Assembly: GCA_022839785.1 (NCBI GenBank)
Contig: JALHJW010000003.1
Location: 222,168-286,167 of the forward strand
DNA: 64,000 nt
Direction: 5' to 3'
Source: Desulfovibrio sp.
Lineage (GTDB): Bacteria; Desulfobacterota; Desulfovibrionia; Desulfovibrionales; Desulfovibrionaceae
A program made the translations under genes and the position numbers. Below the pieces are notes generated by a model. It was not told the DNA's origin and did no database searches. It saw nothing but the letters and a program-made list of their open reading frames with translations. Shown here one piece after another: positions 8,323 through 16,731 of this stretch (position 1 is its first letter; each line of letters starts with the position of its first letter).

Positions 8323-9564
8323 ATGCACCCGTATCTTCCCTCCCCCAAGGTCGTTGTCGTCACCGGACCGCGGTGCGGCGGAAAAACACATGTCGCGGAA
8401 GAAATCGCCCGGCAGTTCCTGTTTACATGCCTCAGCCTCGACCATATCAGGCTGGGCATACAGAAAAAAAACAGCTTGTCCGCCGCGGAGATGTCCGATC
8501 CGAAGACGAAGAGCCTCTATAAAGAGGCCTTCATGTCCAAAATCAGGGAGTACAGATACGCGGATTTCGTCATCGAGGGGACGCGCTTCGTCCATGACTT
8601 CGTCCTCGACGCCTTCCTGGAGGCGCTGATGATCGAATACGGCCAATATCCCATAGTGAAGCTTTTCTGCCTCCTGCCGGACATGGCGACGCGCTACGAG
8701 CGCTACTCCGATCGCATCAAAGGGTTGATTCGGAATTTCGAAGCCGAGATGCGCTCGTCCGCCAGGAATGAGGGATACGTAAAATTCCTTGCTGAATGCA
8801 TAACCTCCCCATTCGACGCCTTCTATGCCCCTTCCGGGCGTTTCGAAATCGTCGCCGACACAAAAGACATTCTTTCATGGGTCAGACAAAATCTGGAGGT
8901 CGTGCATCCCGACTACCCGGCGCACCACTCGGCGTTGATCGAGGAGATCGCCAGATCCGGCAGCAACTTTTCTCCATTTTATCAGACCGTTGACATCGGC
9001 GAGGAACGGATCATCACCGGTCAGACGAAGTCGTTCCTGACCTGGGAAAACATCATGAAGCTCGACATCGATTGGTCCGGCAAAAAAGTGATCGAGATCG
9101 GTTGCAACAACGGATATTTCCTGTTCAAGACGGAGAATCTCGGCGCAAAGTGCGTCGGTTATGACATCAACGCGGGGAGCATCGACGCCGCGAACGCCAT
9201 CAAGCGGTACATCAACTCAGACGTCATCTTCACGCTGCAGGATGTTGCGAAGTCCTTTACGGATAGCTGCGATGTCCTGCTCGCGTTGAACATGCTCCAT
9301 TACATACAGGATCTGGAGTCCTTCGTCGCTGTGATCGCCGAGAGGTCCCAGACGCTCGTGCTCGAGATCGGGAAGAAACAGGTGGAGAGTATCGTGCCCA
9401 TGGCCATCAAAAAGGGCCACACGGTAAGGAAGGTTCTTCCGTCGCACAGGAAGCAGGGGGTGATCGGCGAGCGCGTCATCCTGCACCTCTCCAAAGGACA
9501 GCCGGGCCATGCAGGTCGAACGGACAGGATGGGGCCAGACGCCTACCTTTCCCGCGGGCTGTAA
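8323..9564 (+). CDS. P-loop kinase-like domain fused to a class I SAM methyltransferase
   Basis: A 413-aa two-domain protein. Residues 8-200 form a small-molecule-kinase or zeta-toxin-like P-loop NTPase: VVVVTGPRCGGKT (Walker A at 15-22), then IEGTRF and a C-terminal alpha-helical part. Residues ~235-400 form a class I methyltransferase, with the SAM-binding glycine motif VIEIGCNNGYF near residue 256 and the acidic strand-2 end in CVGYDIN. The ATG at 8323 has GAGAGGG 9 nt upstream; an earlier TTG lacks an RBS. Codon choice is visibly more AT-rich than the neighbours, with more AAA, ATT and TTT codons, suggesting horizontal transfer. Function unknown; a kinase-methyltransferase acting on one glycan or nucleotide substrate is a guess. 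Confidence 0.65.
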   Translation: MHPYLPSPKVVVVTGPRCGGKTHVAEEIARQFLFTCLSLDHIRLGIQKKNSLSAAEMSDPKTKSLYKEAFMSKIREYRYADFVIEGTRFVHDFVLDAFLEALMIEYGQYPIVKLFCLLPDMATRYERYSDRIKGLIRNFEAEMRSSARNEGYVKFLAECITSPFDAFYAPSGRFEIVADTKDILSWVRQNLEVVHPDYPAHHSALIEEIARSGSNFSPFYQTVDIGEERIITGQTKSFLTWENIMKLDIDWSGKKVIEIGCNNGYFLFKTENLGAKCVGYDINAGSIDAANAIKRYINSDVIFTLQDVAKSFTDSCDVLLALNMLHYIQDLESFVAVIAERSQTLVLEIGKKQVESIVPMAIKKGHTVRKVLPSHRKQGVIGERVILHLSKGQPGHAGRTDRMGPDAYLSRGL

Positions 9565-9585
9565 ACGAAGTCGCGCGCGACATGT

Positions 9586-9614
9586 CGGTCCGGCTCCCGC
9601 CGGACCGGTTTTTT
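9586..9614 (+). terminator. Rho-independent terminator after the P-loop/methyltransferase gene
   Basis: A 9-bp stem CGGTCCGGC / GCCGGACCG with a TCCC loop is followed by G and six T. It is a textbook terminator. The stem matches the hairpin at 6671-6696. Confidence 0.88.
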
Positions 9615-9733
9615 CCCCGCCTTTCGGGCCTTCCGGGCCGAGTTGCCGCACGTCCGCCGCCATTCCGTAACCTTCGCGGCGGTAGGACGACGGGACACGC
9701 GGCGCTGCACGCCGCATCCAACCCGGAACAGCC

Positions 9734-10483
9734 ATGCGCATCATCGCGGTCCTCAACCAGAAGGGCGGCGCGGGCAAGACCACCACCGCCCTCAACGTCG
9801 GCGCGGGCCTTGCCCGCCTCGGCCGCTCCGTGCTGCTCGCCGACCTGGACCCGCAGGCGCACCTGACCTGCGCCCTGGGGGTTCCGGCGCACAGCCTCGG
9901 GCTGACCGTCCACGACGCCCTGACGGGCGCGACTCGGCCCGCGGCCTGCCTGCTGCAGGTCCGCGACCTGCTCCTGCTCCCGGCGTCCCTGGTCTTGTCC
10001 GGCGCGGAACTCGACCTGGCCGCCGCGCCGGGGAGGGAATTCCTCCTGCGCAAGGCCCTTGAGGACCTGCCCGGGCGCGACGTGGCCATCCTCGACTGCC
10101 CGCCGAGCCTGGGTCTCCTGACCCTCAACGCCTTGACCGCGGCCAGCGAGATCGTCGTCCCGCTGCAGGCCGAATTCCTGGCCCTGCAGTCCCTCTCCAC
10201 GCTGCTGGAGACGGTGGACGCCGTGCGCCGCAGGCTCAATCCCGGGCTGGCCGTGACCGGCATCGTCTGCACCCGCTTCAACCGCCGCCTGCGCCTCAAT
10301 CGCGAGGTGGCGGGCAAAATCCGGTCCTATTTCGGCGACCTGGCCTTCGAGACGCACATCCGGGAAAACGTGGCCCTGGCGGAATCCCCGGGCTTCGGCC
10401 AGGACATCTTCACCTACCGCCCCGGCAGCAGCGGCGCGCGGGACTACCTCGCCCTGTGCCGCGAGATCGACAGGAGACAATGA
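9734..10483 (+). CDS. ParA-family ATPase
   Basis: A 249-aa deviant Walker-A ATPase of the ParA/MinD/Soj class. It begins MRIIAVLNQKGGAGKTTTALN, with the signature KGGAGKT at residues 10-16, followed by LADLDPQAHLT and AILDCPPSLGLL (Walker B). These proteins form ATP-dependent dimers on DNA or membrane and position chromosomes, plasmids or protein assemblies. No ParB-like gene follows. It heads a tight plus-strand group with a PAS/ATPase protein (1-nt gap), an amphi-Trp protein and a response regulator, which suggests positioning of a signalling or envelope complex rather than DNA partition. A replication-linked Soj cannot be excluded. Confidence 0.85.
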   Translation: MRIIAVLNQKGGAGKTTTALNVGAGLARLGRSVLLADLDPQAHLTCALGVPAHSLGLTVHDALTGATRPAACLLQVRDLLLLPASLVLSGAELDLAAAPGREFLLRKALEDLPGRDVAILDCPPSLGLLTLNALTAASEIVVPLQAEFLALQSLSTLLETVDAVRRRLNPGLAVTGIVCTRFNRRLRLNREVAGKIRSYFGDLAFETHIRENVALAESPGFGQDIFTYRPGSSGARDYLALCREIDRRQ

Positions 10484-10484
10484 C

Positions 10485-11612
10485 ATGGCGCGCGACGTCC
10501 GGCTCGGTTCCGATCCCCTGCAGTGGCTGACGGAGGCCGTCCCCTTCCCGGCCTCGTCCGGTCCGGGCGAGACCCTTGCCCGGCCCCTCGCCGCTCCGCC
10601 CGACGGCGCGGCCCTGGACCGTTTCCTCGATCTCGCCGCGGGCGTGTCGTGGAGTCCGGCGCGGCTCATCGAAAGCGCCCGGCTGGCCATCTGCGTCACG
10701 GCCCTGGACGGCCGTCTGGCCTATGCCAACCCGGCGTTCCTGAAGCTCACGGACTACGCCGCGCACGAGGCACTGGCCCTGTGCTGGCAGGGCGACCTGT
10801 GCCAGGAGGTCCGCGAGGGAGAGGAGGAGCAGGTGCGCAGCGCCCTGCTCGCGGGCGCCGCCCCGCTGCGCCAGACCCTGCTCCTCAGGCCGCGCCGGGG
10901 CCGCCCCCTGGCCGTGGAGGCCGACCGCCACCTGGGACTGGACGAGAACGGCAATCCGGCCTGCTTTTTCACTTTCGTGCATCCGCCCCGGCAGGAGGCC
11001 GCCGCTGCCCCCGAGCCGACCGCCACGGCCTCCCAGGCCGCTCCGGCCTCCCTTCCTCCAGACGCCTCCCCAGCCGTACGCCAGGCCCTGCAGCGCGTCC
11101 TGGCCGCGCTCTCCGACGCCACGGGCGCAGCGCCGCCCTCCCTGGCCGAATTCGAGCGCTGCCTCGCGGACCGCGCCGCCGCCCTGGACGGCTCCCCCCA
11201 GGAGGGGACGGCCGTGGCCCAGGGCATCCTCGGCGGGCTGTGCGGTCTGCTCGCGGCCCGGGGCTGCCCGCCCGAGGCCCTGCGCGCCGAGGTCCAGGCG
11301 GCCTGCGGCCCGCTCCCCCTGGAGACGGCGCTCCTCGTCGAGTGCATCGTCTTCGACCTGGTGCACGGCCGCCTGGCCGCCGCGCCGCTGAAGAAACGCC
11401 CCGCCGCGGTGCGCGTGGCCGTGTGCGACGGCCAGGACGACCGCCTGCGCCTGACCGTCTCGGACGACGGAAAGTTCTTTTCCAAGCTCAAGCTGCACGA
11501 CAGGAAGGGAGGCGGCCTGTCCGCCCTGGCCGGGGCCATCATCCGGCGCGGCGGCTCCATCTTCCTCATCCGCACCGACGTCACCGAACTCAGGATCAGC
11601 CTCCCGCGCTGA
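10485..11612 (+). CDS. PAS domain protein with degenerate histidine-kinase-like ATPase domain
   Basis: A 375-aa protein. Residues ~62-165 form a PAS sensor (ARLAICVTALDGRLAYANPAF, later DENGNPACFFTF). After an Ala/Pro linker, residues ~200-300 are helical. The C-terminus carries GHKL ATPase remnants: SDDGKFF resembles the G1 DxG box and GGGLSALAGAIIRRGG the G2 region. A conserved phospho-acceptor histidine box is not evident, so it may be a sensor or ATP-binding partner rather than an active kinase. AGGAG precedes the ATG and the gene begins 1 nt after the ParA stop codon, indicating coupling. The response regulator at 12047 is the obvious candidate partner. Confidence 0.6.
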   Translation: MARDVRLGSDPLQWLTEAVPFPASSGPGETLARPLAAPPDGAALDRFLDLAAGVSWSPARLIESARLAICVTALDGRLAYANPAFLKLTDYAAHEALALCWQGDLCQEVREGEEEQVRSALLAGAAPLRQTLLLRPRRGRPLAVEADRHLGLDENGNPACFFTFVHPPRQEAAAAPEPTATASQAAPASLPPDASPAVRQALQRVLAALSDATGAAPPSLAEFERCLADRAAALDGSPQEGTAVAQGILGGLCGLLAARGCPPEALRAEVQAACGPLPLETALLVECIVFDLVHGRLAAAPLKKRPAAVRVAVCDGQDDRLRLTVSDDGKFFSKLKLHDRKGGGLSALAGAIIRRGGSIFLIRTDVTELRISLPR

Positions 11613-11628
11613 CATGCAAGGAGCCCGT

Positions 11629-11904
11629 ATGAGCAAACATTCGGTCAAGATCGACAGCCTCATGGAACTCTCCCGCGTCATCTCCACCCTGGAGGAGGTG
11701 CTCGCCTCCCTCAAGCGCGGCGCCCTGCACATCAGCCTAGGCGACGACGCGGTGACCCTGGTGCCGCCGCCGGTGGTGGATTTCGAGCTGGAATTGGAGG
11801 AAAAGAAGGACAAGGCCAAGATGAGCCTGGAGATATCCTGGCGCAAGGACAAGCGGACCCTTCCCCCGGAGATGACCATCGGCCCCGGCCCCCGCATCGG
11901 CTGA
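11629..11904 (+). CDS. Amphi-Trp domain-containing protein
   Basis: A 91-aa protein resembling the amphi-Trp domain family: short, with ASLKRGALHISLGDDAVTLVPP, then an acidic/basic stretch and the hallmark EISWRKD tryptophan motif. The biochemical role of this family is not established. AAGGAG lies 5 nt before the ATG at 11629, deciding it over an upstream in-frame ATG. It follows the PAS/ATPase gene by 16 nt and probably belongs to the same transcript. Confidence 0.65.
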   Translation: MSKHSVKIDSLMELSRVISTLEEVLASLKRGALHISLGDDAVTLVPPPVVDFELELEEKKDKAKMSLEISWRKDKRTLPPEMTIGPGPRIG

Positions 11905-12046
11905 CGCGGCGGCCGGGATCGGGGCGGCCGGGCGACCGCGCGCCGGGGTCCGGTCGCATCTTGAACAGGGGGCGGCGATAGGTTATTGGTCAACTCGCAC
12001 GACAACACCCTGTTGCGCGATCGACCGGCAACTCCGAGGAAGCGAC

Positions 12047-12685
12047 ATGCCGTCCAGAGTCCGTCTGCTCGTGGCAGACGACCACGCCATCGTCCGGGAA
12101 GGGCTGTGCCGTCTGCTCTCCACGCAGCCCGAGTTCGACGTCTGCGCCGAGGCCGCGGACGGACGGGAGGCCGTGGCCAGATGCATCGAGCACGCGCCCG
12201 ACGTGGTGCTCATGGACATCGGCATGCCCGGCATGGACGGCATCGAGGCCACGGCCCGCATCAAGGAGGTCTGCCCCGGAGTGCGGATCATGATCCTCAC
12301 GGCCTACGAGGACAAGAACCTCGTGCGCCTGGCCCTCAAGGCCGGAGCCGACGGCTACCTGCTCAAGCACGCCGACCGGGGACGCCTGGCGAACGCCATC
12401 CTGACGCTCATGGAAAGCGGCAAATGGTTCGAACCGGACCTGCAGATCGGTCCGGAGGACGAGGTCGACAGCGACGAGCCCAGTTTCGACGCCCTGACGC
12501 GGCGCGAGAAGGAAATCCTTTCCATGGTCGCGGCCGGGCAGAAGAACCGGGAGATCTCCGAGAAGCTGTGCATCAGCGTCAAGACCGTGGAAAAGCACCG
12601 CGCCAACCTGATGAAGAAGCTCGGACTCCACTCCGTGGCCGAACTCGTCTCCTTCGCCCTGAAGGCGGATTTCCTGCTGAAATGA
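12047..12685 (+). CDS. NarL/FixJ-type response regulator
   Basis: A 212-aa two-domain regulator. The receiver domain (1-120) has the acidic pair Asp11-Asp12, phospho-acceptor Asp57 in VVLMDIGMPG, and a lysine in YLLKHAD. The C-terminal LuxR-type helix-turn-helix (about 148-205) reads LTRREKEILSMVAAGQKN then SVKTVEKHRANLMKKLGL. It is expected to bind DNA as a dimer once phosphorylated. It lies 142 bp after the amphi-Trp gene, so it may have its own promoter. The degenerate PAS/ATPase protein upstream is a possible but unproven partner. Confidence 0.9.
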   Translation: MPSRVRLLVADDHAIVREGLCRLLSTQPEFDVCAEAADGREAVARCIEHAPDVVLMDIGMPGMDGIEATARIKEVCPGVRIMILTAYEDKNLVRLALKAGADGYLLKHADRGRLANAILTLMESGKWFEPDLQIGPEDEVDSDEPSFDALTRREKEILSMVAAGQKNREISEKLCISVKTVEKHRANLMKKLGLHSVAELVSFALKADFLLK

Positions 12686-12838
12686 CCGGCCGCCGCGGCC
12701 TCGCCCGCGTCGGCGTGAACCGGGGCGCGGTCGCGCCGCTCCGGTCCCTCCCCATCCCCGGGACAGCCGTGGGGCAAAAGCGGAAGGCCTGACGCGCCGG
12801 TCACGCCGACCATTGTCGTACGGCGGGCGGACGGGAGG

Positions 12839-14476
12839 TCAGGAGGCCGCTTCCAGGGCGCGGCGCACGCTGCCGCCGGGGTCGAGACGGATCAGGCGGT
12901 TGCGAAAGGCCTCGGCGCATCCGGCCCGGGCGGCCAGCGAGGCGGCCAGCCGCAGTTCCTTCAGGCCCGCGTCGAGCCGGAAAACCTGCAATTCCGCCAG
13001 GCCCAGGTCGAGGGAGAGACGCCAGTCGTCCGGACGCAACAGGGCCAGTTCAGCCAGCAGCCCGGTGCGGATGTAGGCGGACTCGGGCGCGGTCCGCAAA
13101 AGCTCCTCCTGCCTGCGCAGGTTCTCGACCCTGTCCGGCCCCGCCAGCCGCGCCAGGTGCAGGCAATCCCCGGCCGTGGCCGGGAGGTGTCCTGCCTCAT
13201 TGAAGGCGAAGCCAGGCCGCCGGATGACCCCGGCCCGGCGCATGAGCCCTCCCCAGGCAGCCCAGAAGGCGGATTCGTCCGTGGGAGGGGCGGCCTCTCG
13301 CTGTTCGCGCAGGCGCAGGCAGCGGGCCCAGAGAAAACGGGCCAGCGCCTGGTCCCCGGTCCGCCAGGCCAGGGCCGAGGCGGCCAGGGCGCACTCCGGA
13401 TCGGCCGCCAGGACGTCCTGCGCGGCCACGTGGCGGGCCTGCTCCAGAGCGGCGGCGCGCTGCCCGGTCAGTTCGTTCAGGGCGATGCGGGCAGCAACGC
13501 AGGCCGCATCGCGGGGCCAGGCCTCCAGACGCCGGGCCAGCCCCTGGGCCTGGACGGCGACGCGCTCCCCCTGCCACAACTCGCACAGGGCCAGCAGGCG
13601 AAACCGCTCGGCAGCCTCGCCCCGGGCGCGCCCTCCCGTGACTGTCCGGGCCAGCTCCAGCAGCCGCGCGGCGCGATGCACGGGCAGATGCTCCGCCTGG
13701 CAGCGCTCCCAGGCACGCCTCCCCATGGTCTCGGCCTTGCCCGGCTCCGCTTCGCACCAGCGCAGCAATTCCAGCAGCTCGGGCGCATTGCCGTAGGGCA
13801 GGAATTCGCGGCCTGGCGCGAAGTATTCCTCCTGGTCCCGCGCCAGGGAGGGGGAAAGTGGCAGGCAGCCGCTGGCGGCCGCCTCGAAGAGGCGCAGGTT
13901 GACCTCGCCCGCGATGGTCTCGTTGGGCACCAGCCTGGCGTTGCGGTAGACATCCCCGATCCGGGAGAGGGGCACGTCGTCGTGAAGCCGCAGGCCGTGG
14001 CCGCGCTCCAGCAGCCGGACCATCTCCGTACGCGCCGGGCGCTGGGCCGAGAGGCGGCCGATGAACACGGCCGTCTCGCTCCGCTCGGTCCAGGGCGTCC
14101 AAGGGATGGACGCGGCGGGCCAGGTCAGGCTGTCCGCGCGCGGCGCTCCGGCCTGCCGCAGCGGCTCGACCCAGGCGGGCTGGGTGGTCAGGACCAGATC
14201 GTAGAGCGGGGCCAGACGGCGCTGCCAGAAGAAATTGAGGTGGGTGTCCAGGCTCCAGTAGGCCACCGGACAGTCGATCCCGTCCAGGCCCTGGACGAAG
14301 AAGCGGCGTCCCAGATGCTCCCGGTCCACCACCAGATCGGGGACGAACCCGGCCCGTTCCAGGGCCTGCGGCAGATCGAGGTCTCCGTCCGGGGGCGGGT
14401 CGAGGCACAGCGTCTCGTGTCCCATGTCCCGCAGCGGCTCCAGCAGCCGCCGGTAGGCGATGAAACAGATGCGCAT
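12839..14476 (-). CDS. Glycosyltransferase (CgeB-like) with C-terminal helical repeats
   Basis: A 545-aa protein starting MRICFIAYRRLLEPLRDMGH. Residues 1-300 look like a GT-B glycosyltransferase of the CgeB / spore-maturation type: SLDTHLNFFW, a linker, AVFIGRLSAQRPART, then VNLRLFEAAASGCLPL, the nucleotide-sugar-binding C-lobe motif with its conserved Glu. Residues 300-545 are Ala/Leu/Arg-rich helices that could be TPR-like. It is the last gene of a five-gene minus-strand glycan group. The first half resembles the gene at 17904, so the two are probably related by descent. Sugar and acceptor are unknown; flagellin or cell-surface glycan is likely from context. Confidence 0.78.
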   Translation of the reverse strand: MRICFIAYRRLLEPLRDMGHETLCLDPPPDGDLDLPQALERAGFVPDLVVDREHLGRRFFVQGLDGIDCPVAYWSLDTHLNFFWQRRLAPLYDLVLTTQPAWVEPLRQAGAPRADSLTWPAASIPWTPWTERSETAVFIGRLSAQRPARTEMVRLLERGHGLRLHDDVPLSRIGDVYRNARLVPNETIAGEVNLRLFEAAASGCLPLSPSLARDQEEYFAPGREFLPYGNAPELLELLRWCEAEPGKAETMGRRAWERCQAEHLPVHRAARLLELARTVTGGRARGEAAERFRLLALCELWQGERVAVQAQGLARRLEAWPRDAACVAARIALNELTGQRAAALEQARHVAAQDVLAADPECALAASALAWRTGDQALARFLWARCLRLREQREAAPPTDESAFWAAWGGLMRRAGVIRRPGFAFNEAGHLPATAGDCLHLARLAGPDRVENLRRQEELLRTAPESAYIRTGLLAELALLRPDDWRLSLDLGLAELQVFRLDAGLKELRLAASLAARAGCAEAFRNRLIRLDPGGSVRRALEAAS

Positions 14477-14486
14477 GGCGTCCGCG

Positions 14487-15899
14487 TCAGTTCACGTCCG
14501 CAGCGACGCCCGCCAGCGCGGCCTCGACGTGTCCGAGCATGGTTTCGGCATTGGCCGCGGCGATGGCGATGTCGCCGTCCTGCGGCTGGAGGCTGTCGGC
14601 GGCGGCCATGCGGGTGCCCTGCAGGATGCAGCTGTAGGGCCTTTTGAGGACGGACTCGGGGAGCACCCCCCTGCGCAGTTGCCTGAGGATGAAAGAAAAG
14701 GCGCGTTGCTTGCCCAACAGGACAGGACGCGGATCGCAGCGGGTCGCATAGCCGGACAGGGGCGGCAGGACGGCCTCCCGGAAGGCGTCCAGGCGGGAGG
14801 CGTCCATGATCACGGAGTTGAACTGGCAGACCCGCGTGCGGGAGGAGTCGTAAATCTTCCGCCCGCCCTCCGCCGCGTCCCGGGCGGCGCGCATCTTCAG
14901 CCACTGCGACGCGGCCACGTAATCGTTGCGGGTGCGGATCGAAAACTCGTCGGCGAAGCGCAGGTAGAGGTCCACCCGGCGCTCCACTGGCGCAAAGACC
15001 AGGTCGTTCCCTTCCCGCTCGAAGGCATGGTCGGTCATGTCCCCCGGCGGCTCGGCGTCCGACAGGGGCGGGACAACCTCGCCGCAGTCGTTGCCGAGGA
15101 AAAGGATGGGATCGCAGCCCAGAAGCCGGGCCGCGGAATACGCCCCGGACACGGAGCTGGGGGCGATCTCCTCCAGCTTGGGGAACCGGTCCTGTTCGAA
15201 GGGGTAGAGGTTCCACGCCTTGAACACGCGCGCGAAGTTGTGGAAGTACTTGTGCTGCGCGCCCAGGGGATTGGCGATGAGGACGGAGGACAGCCTGCGC
15301 CCGCCCAGAAAGGCGAAGTTGACGTCCCAGGCTGCGGCGTTGACGTCCTGCATGTAGATCAGGTCGGGCTCGATGCCCGCCTCCACCAGCGGTCTGGCTG
15401 CGCGACCCGCGGCCAGGAGGATGAAGGAGCCGCGATGGCGGCGGATGAAGCCGCAGTCCAGGGAGGGACCGGGCAGGGCGACGAGCATGGGCAGCCCGGC
15501 CAGGCGGTCCTTGGCGATGTGGACATGGTTGACCTGATTGACGAACTGGGCGTTGCGGATGAAGTTCGTCTCGGCGTCCAGGGACTGGATCTGCAGGCGC
15601 GCGCGCAGGGGAGTGGTCCCGTTGGTGCGCGGAAAGACGCAGTGCACCATGTTGAGCATGATCGTCTGCAGCAAGGCCTCGAAGCCCAGGGGCGTGCGCA
15701 GGGATTTTTCGGGCAGACGCAGGCGCATGCCTTGAAAGAGTAACTGGGGGTCCAAGGCGTCGAACAGGGAATGCAGCGCAGGCAGGGAAAGCGGCAGACG
15801 CCCGAGGTCCGCGCCGCGGAATCCGATCTGCATGGCCCCGCCGTCCAGGCGGAGGGTGAGTTCCGGGACTGGCCGCAGGTGCCTGAGCGGGTGGGTCAT
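14487..15899 (-). CDS. MptE-like / motility-accessory-factor-type protein (DUF115)
   Basis: A 470-aa protein whose centre (about 140-350) carries the 6-hydroxymethylpterin diphosphokinase MptE-like fold: LVALPGPSLD, LLAAGRAARPLVEAGIEPDLIYMQD and LGCDPILFLGNDCG. In bacteria this family includes Maf proteins, which help load nonulosonic acid sugars onto flagellin. Located between a nucleotidyltransferase and a glycosyltransferase, it most likely acts in flagellin or surface glycosylation rather than in pterin synthesis. No nonulosonic acid synthesis genes are in the window. Confidence 0.75.
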   Translation of the reverse strand: MTHPLRHLRPVPELTLRLDGGAMQIGFRGADLGRLPLSLPALHSLFDALDPQLLFQGMRLRLPEKSLRTPLGFEALLQTIMLNMVHCVFPRTNGTTPLRARLQIQSLDAETNFIRNAQFVNQVNHVHIAKDRLAGLPMLVALPGPSLDCGFIRRHRGSFILLAAGRAARPLVEAGIEPDLIYMQDVNAAAWDVNFAFLGGRRLSSVLIANPLGAQHKYFHNFARVFKAWNLYPFEQDRFPKLEEIAPSSVSGAYSAARLLGCDPILFLGNDCGEVVPPLSDAEPPGDMTDHAFEREGNDLVFAPVERRVDLYLRFADEFSIRTRNDYVAASQWLKMRAARDAAEGGRKIYDSSRTRVCQFNSVIMDASRLDAFREAVLPPLSGYATRCDPRPVLLGKQRAFSFILRQLRRGVLPESVLKRPYSCILQGTRMAAADSLQPQDGDIAIAAANAETMLGHVEAALAGVAADVN

Positions 15900-15906
15900 G
15901 AAACTC

Positions 15907-16653
15907 CTAGCCTGCCGCCCTGGCCCACAGGGCGGGCTCCTTCGCCTCCGCGTCGCAGGGCGTCGGTTTTCCGGCCCGGGTCGGGACGTCGGAGAAAAGC
16001 CTCCTGGCCTCGCTCAGGTCGGCCTCGAAATCCACCTCGATGCAGCGGTGGGCCGAGATGTCCACGGCGCGGTACGGGGTCTGCCCGGTGAGCATCTCCA
16101 GCGCCTTCTCGAAATAGTCGTTGTCGCCGCAGCGCTCCAGCGCCTGCACCAGGGCGGGCAGATCGGCCCTGGCCGCCAGGTTCAGCCCCACGGCCTCGCC
16201 CTCGGGCTCCGCGACCTCCTTGGAGATGGCCGTGATCAGGCCGTCGCCGTCCGTGCGGTACTTGACCTCCTCGGCCCCGCAGCGCTTGCGGTCCACGGCC
16301 ACGGCGCTCCCGCCCGCCTGCAGCAGATGGTGCACCACTTCGGGATCGAAGACAACGTCGCCGTTGGCCCAGAGCACGTCGTCGTCCAGGTCGCGCAGGG
16401 CGCAGAGCAGGCTCTTGGCGGTGTTGGTGATGTAGTAGACCGGGTTGTAGCGGAACAGGACCTGGGGGTACTCCTCCATGAGCAGGGTCTTCTTGAAGCC
16501 CACCACGACATGGATCTCCCGCAGGCCGAGTTCGCGCAGGATGCGTATCTGGCGGCCCAGGATGCGCTCTCCCGAGGGCAGCGTGGACAGCGACTTGGGA
16601 AACGGGCTGCCCAGACGGCTGCCCACGCCGGCGGCCAGGATGACTGCTTTCAT
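15907..16653 (-). CDS. Sugar-phosphate / phosphocholine-type nucleotidyltransferase (LicC-like)
   Basis: A 248-aa NTP-transferase. The N-terminus MKAVILAAGVGSRLGSPFPKSL is the signature GxGxR...PK motif that binds the nucleotide. WANGDVVFDPEV holds the metal-binding aspartate and NDNDYFEKALE-type residues follow near 185. The YNPVYYITNTAKSLLCAL segment resembles LicC phosphocholine cytidylyltransferases, and size fits (about 230-250 aa). It probably makes CDP-choline or a similar activated alditol phosphate for the neighbouring CDP-glycerol-type transferase. Substrate is inferred, not shown. Confidence 0.75.
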   Translation of the reverse strand: MKAVILAAGVGSRLGSPFPKSLSTLPSGERILGRQIRILRELGLREIHVVVGFKKTLLMEEYPQVLFRYNPVYYITNTAKSLLCALRDLDDDVLWANGDVVFDPEVVHHLLQAGGSAVAVDRKRCGAEEVKYRTDGDGLITAISKEVAEPEGEAVGLNLAARADLPALVQALERCGDNDYFEKALEMLTGQTPYRAVDISAHRCIEVDFEADLSEARRLFSDVPTRAGKPTPCDAEAKEPALWARAAG

Positions 16654-16731
16654 GACGCGTTCCTCATGGTTGACGTCGCGGACGGCACACGCCGCCCGCC
16701 GCCACGAGGAAATGCATGATGCATACCAAGA

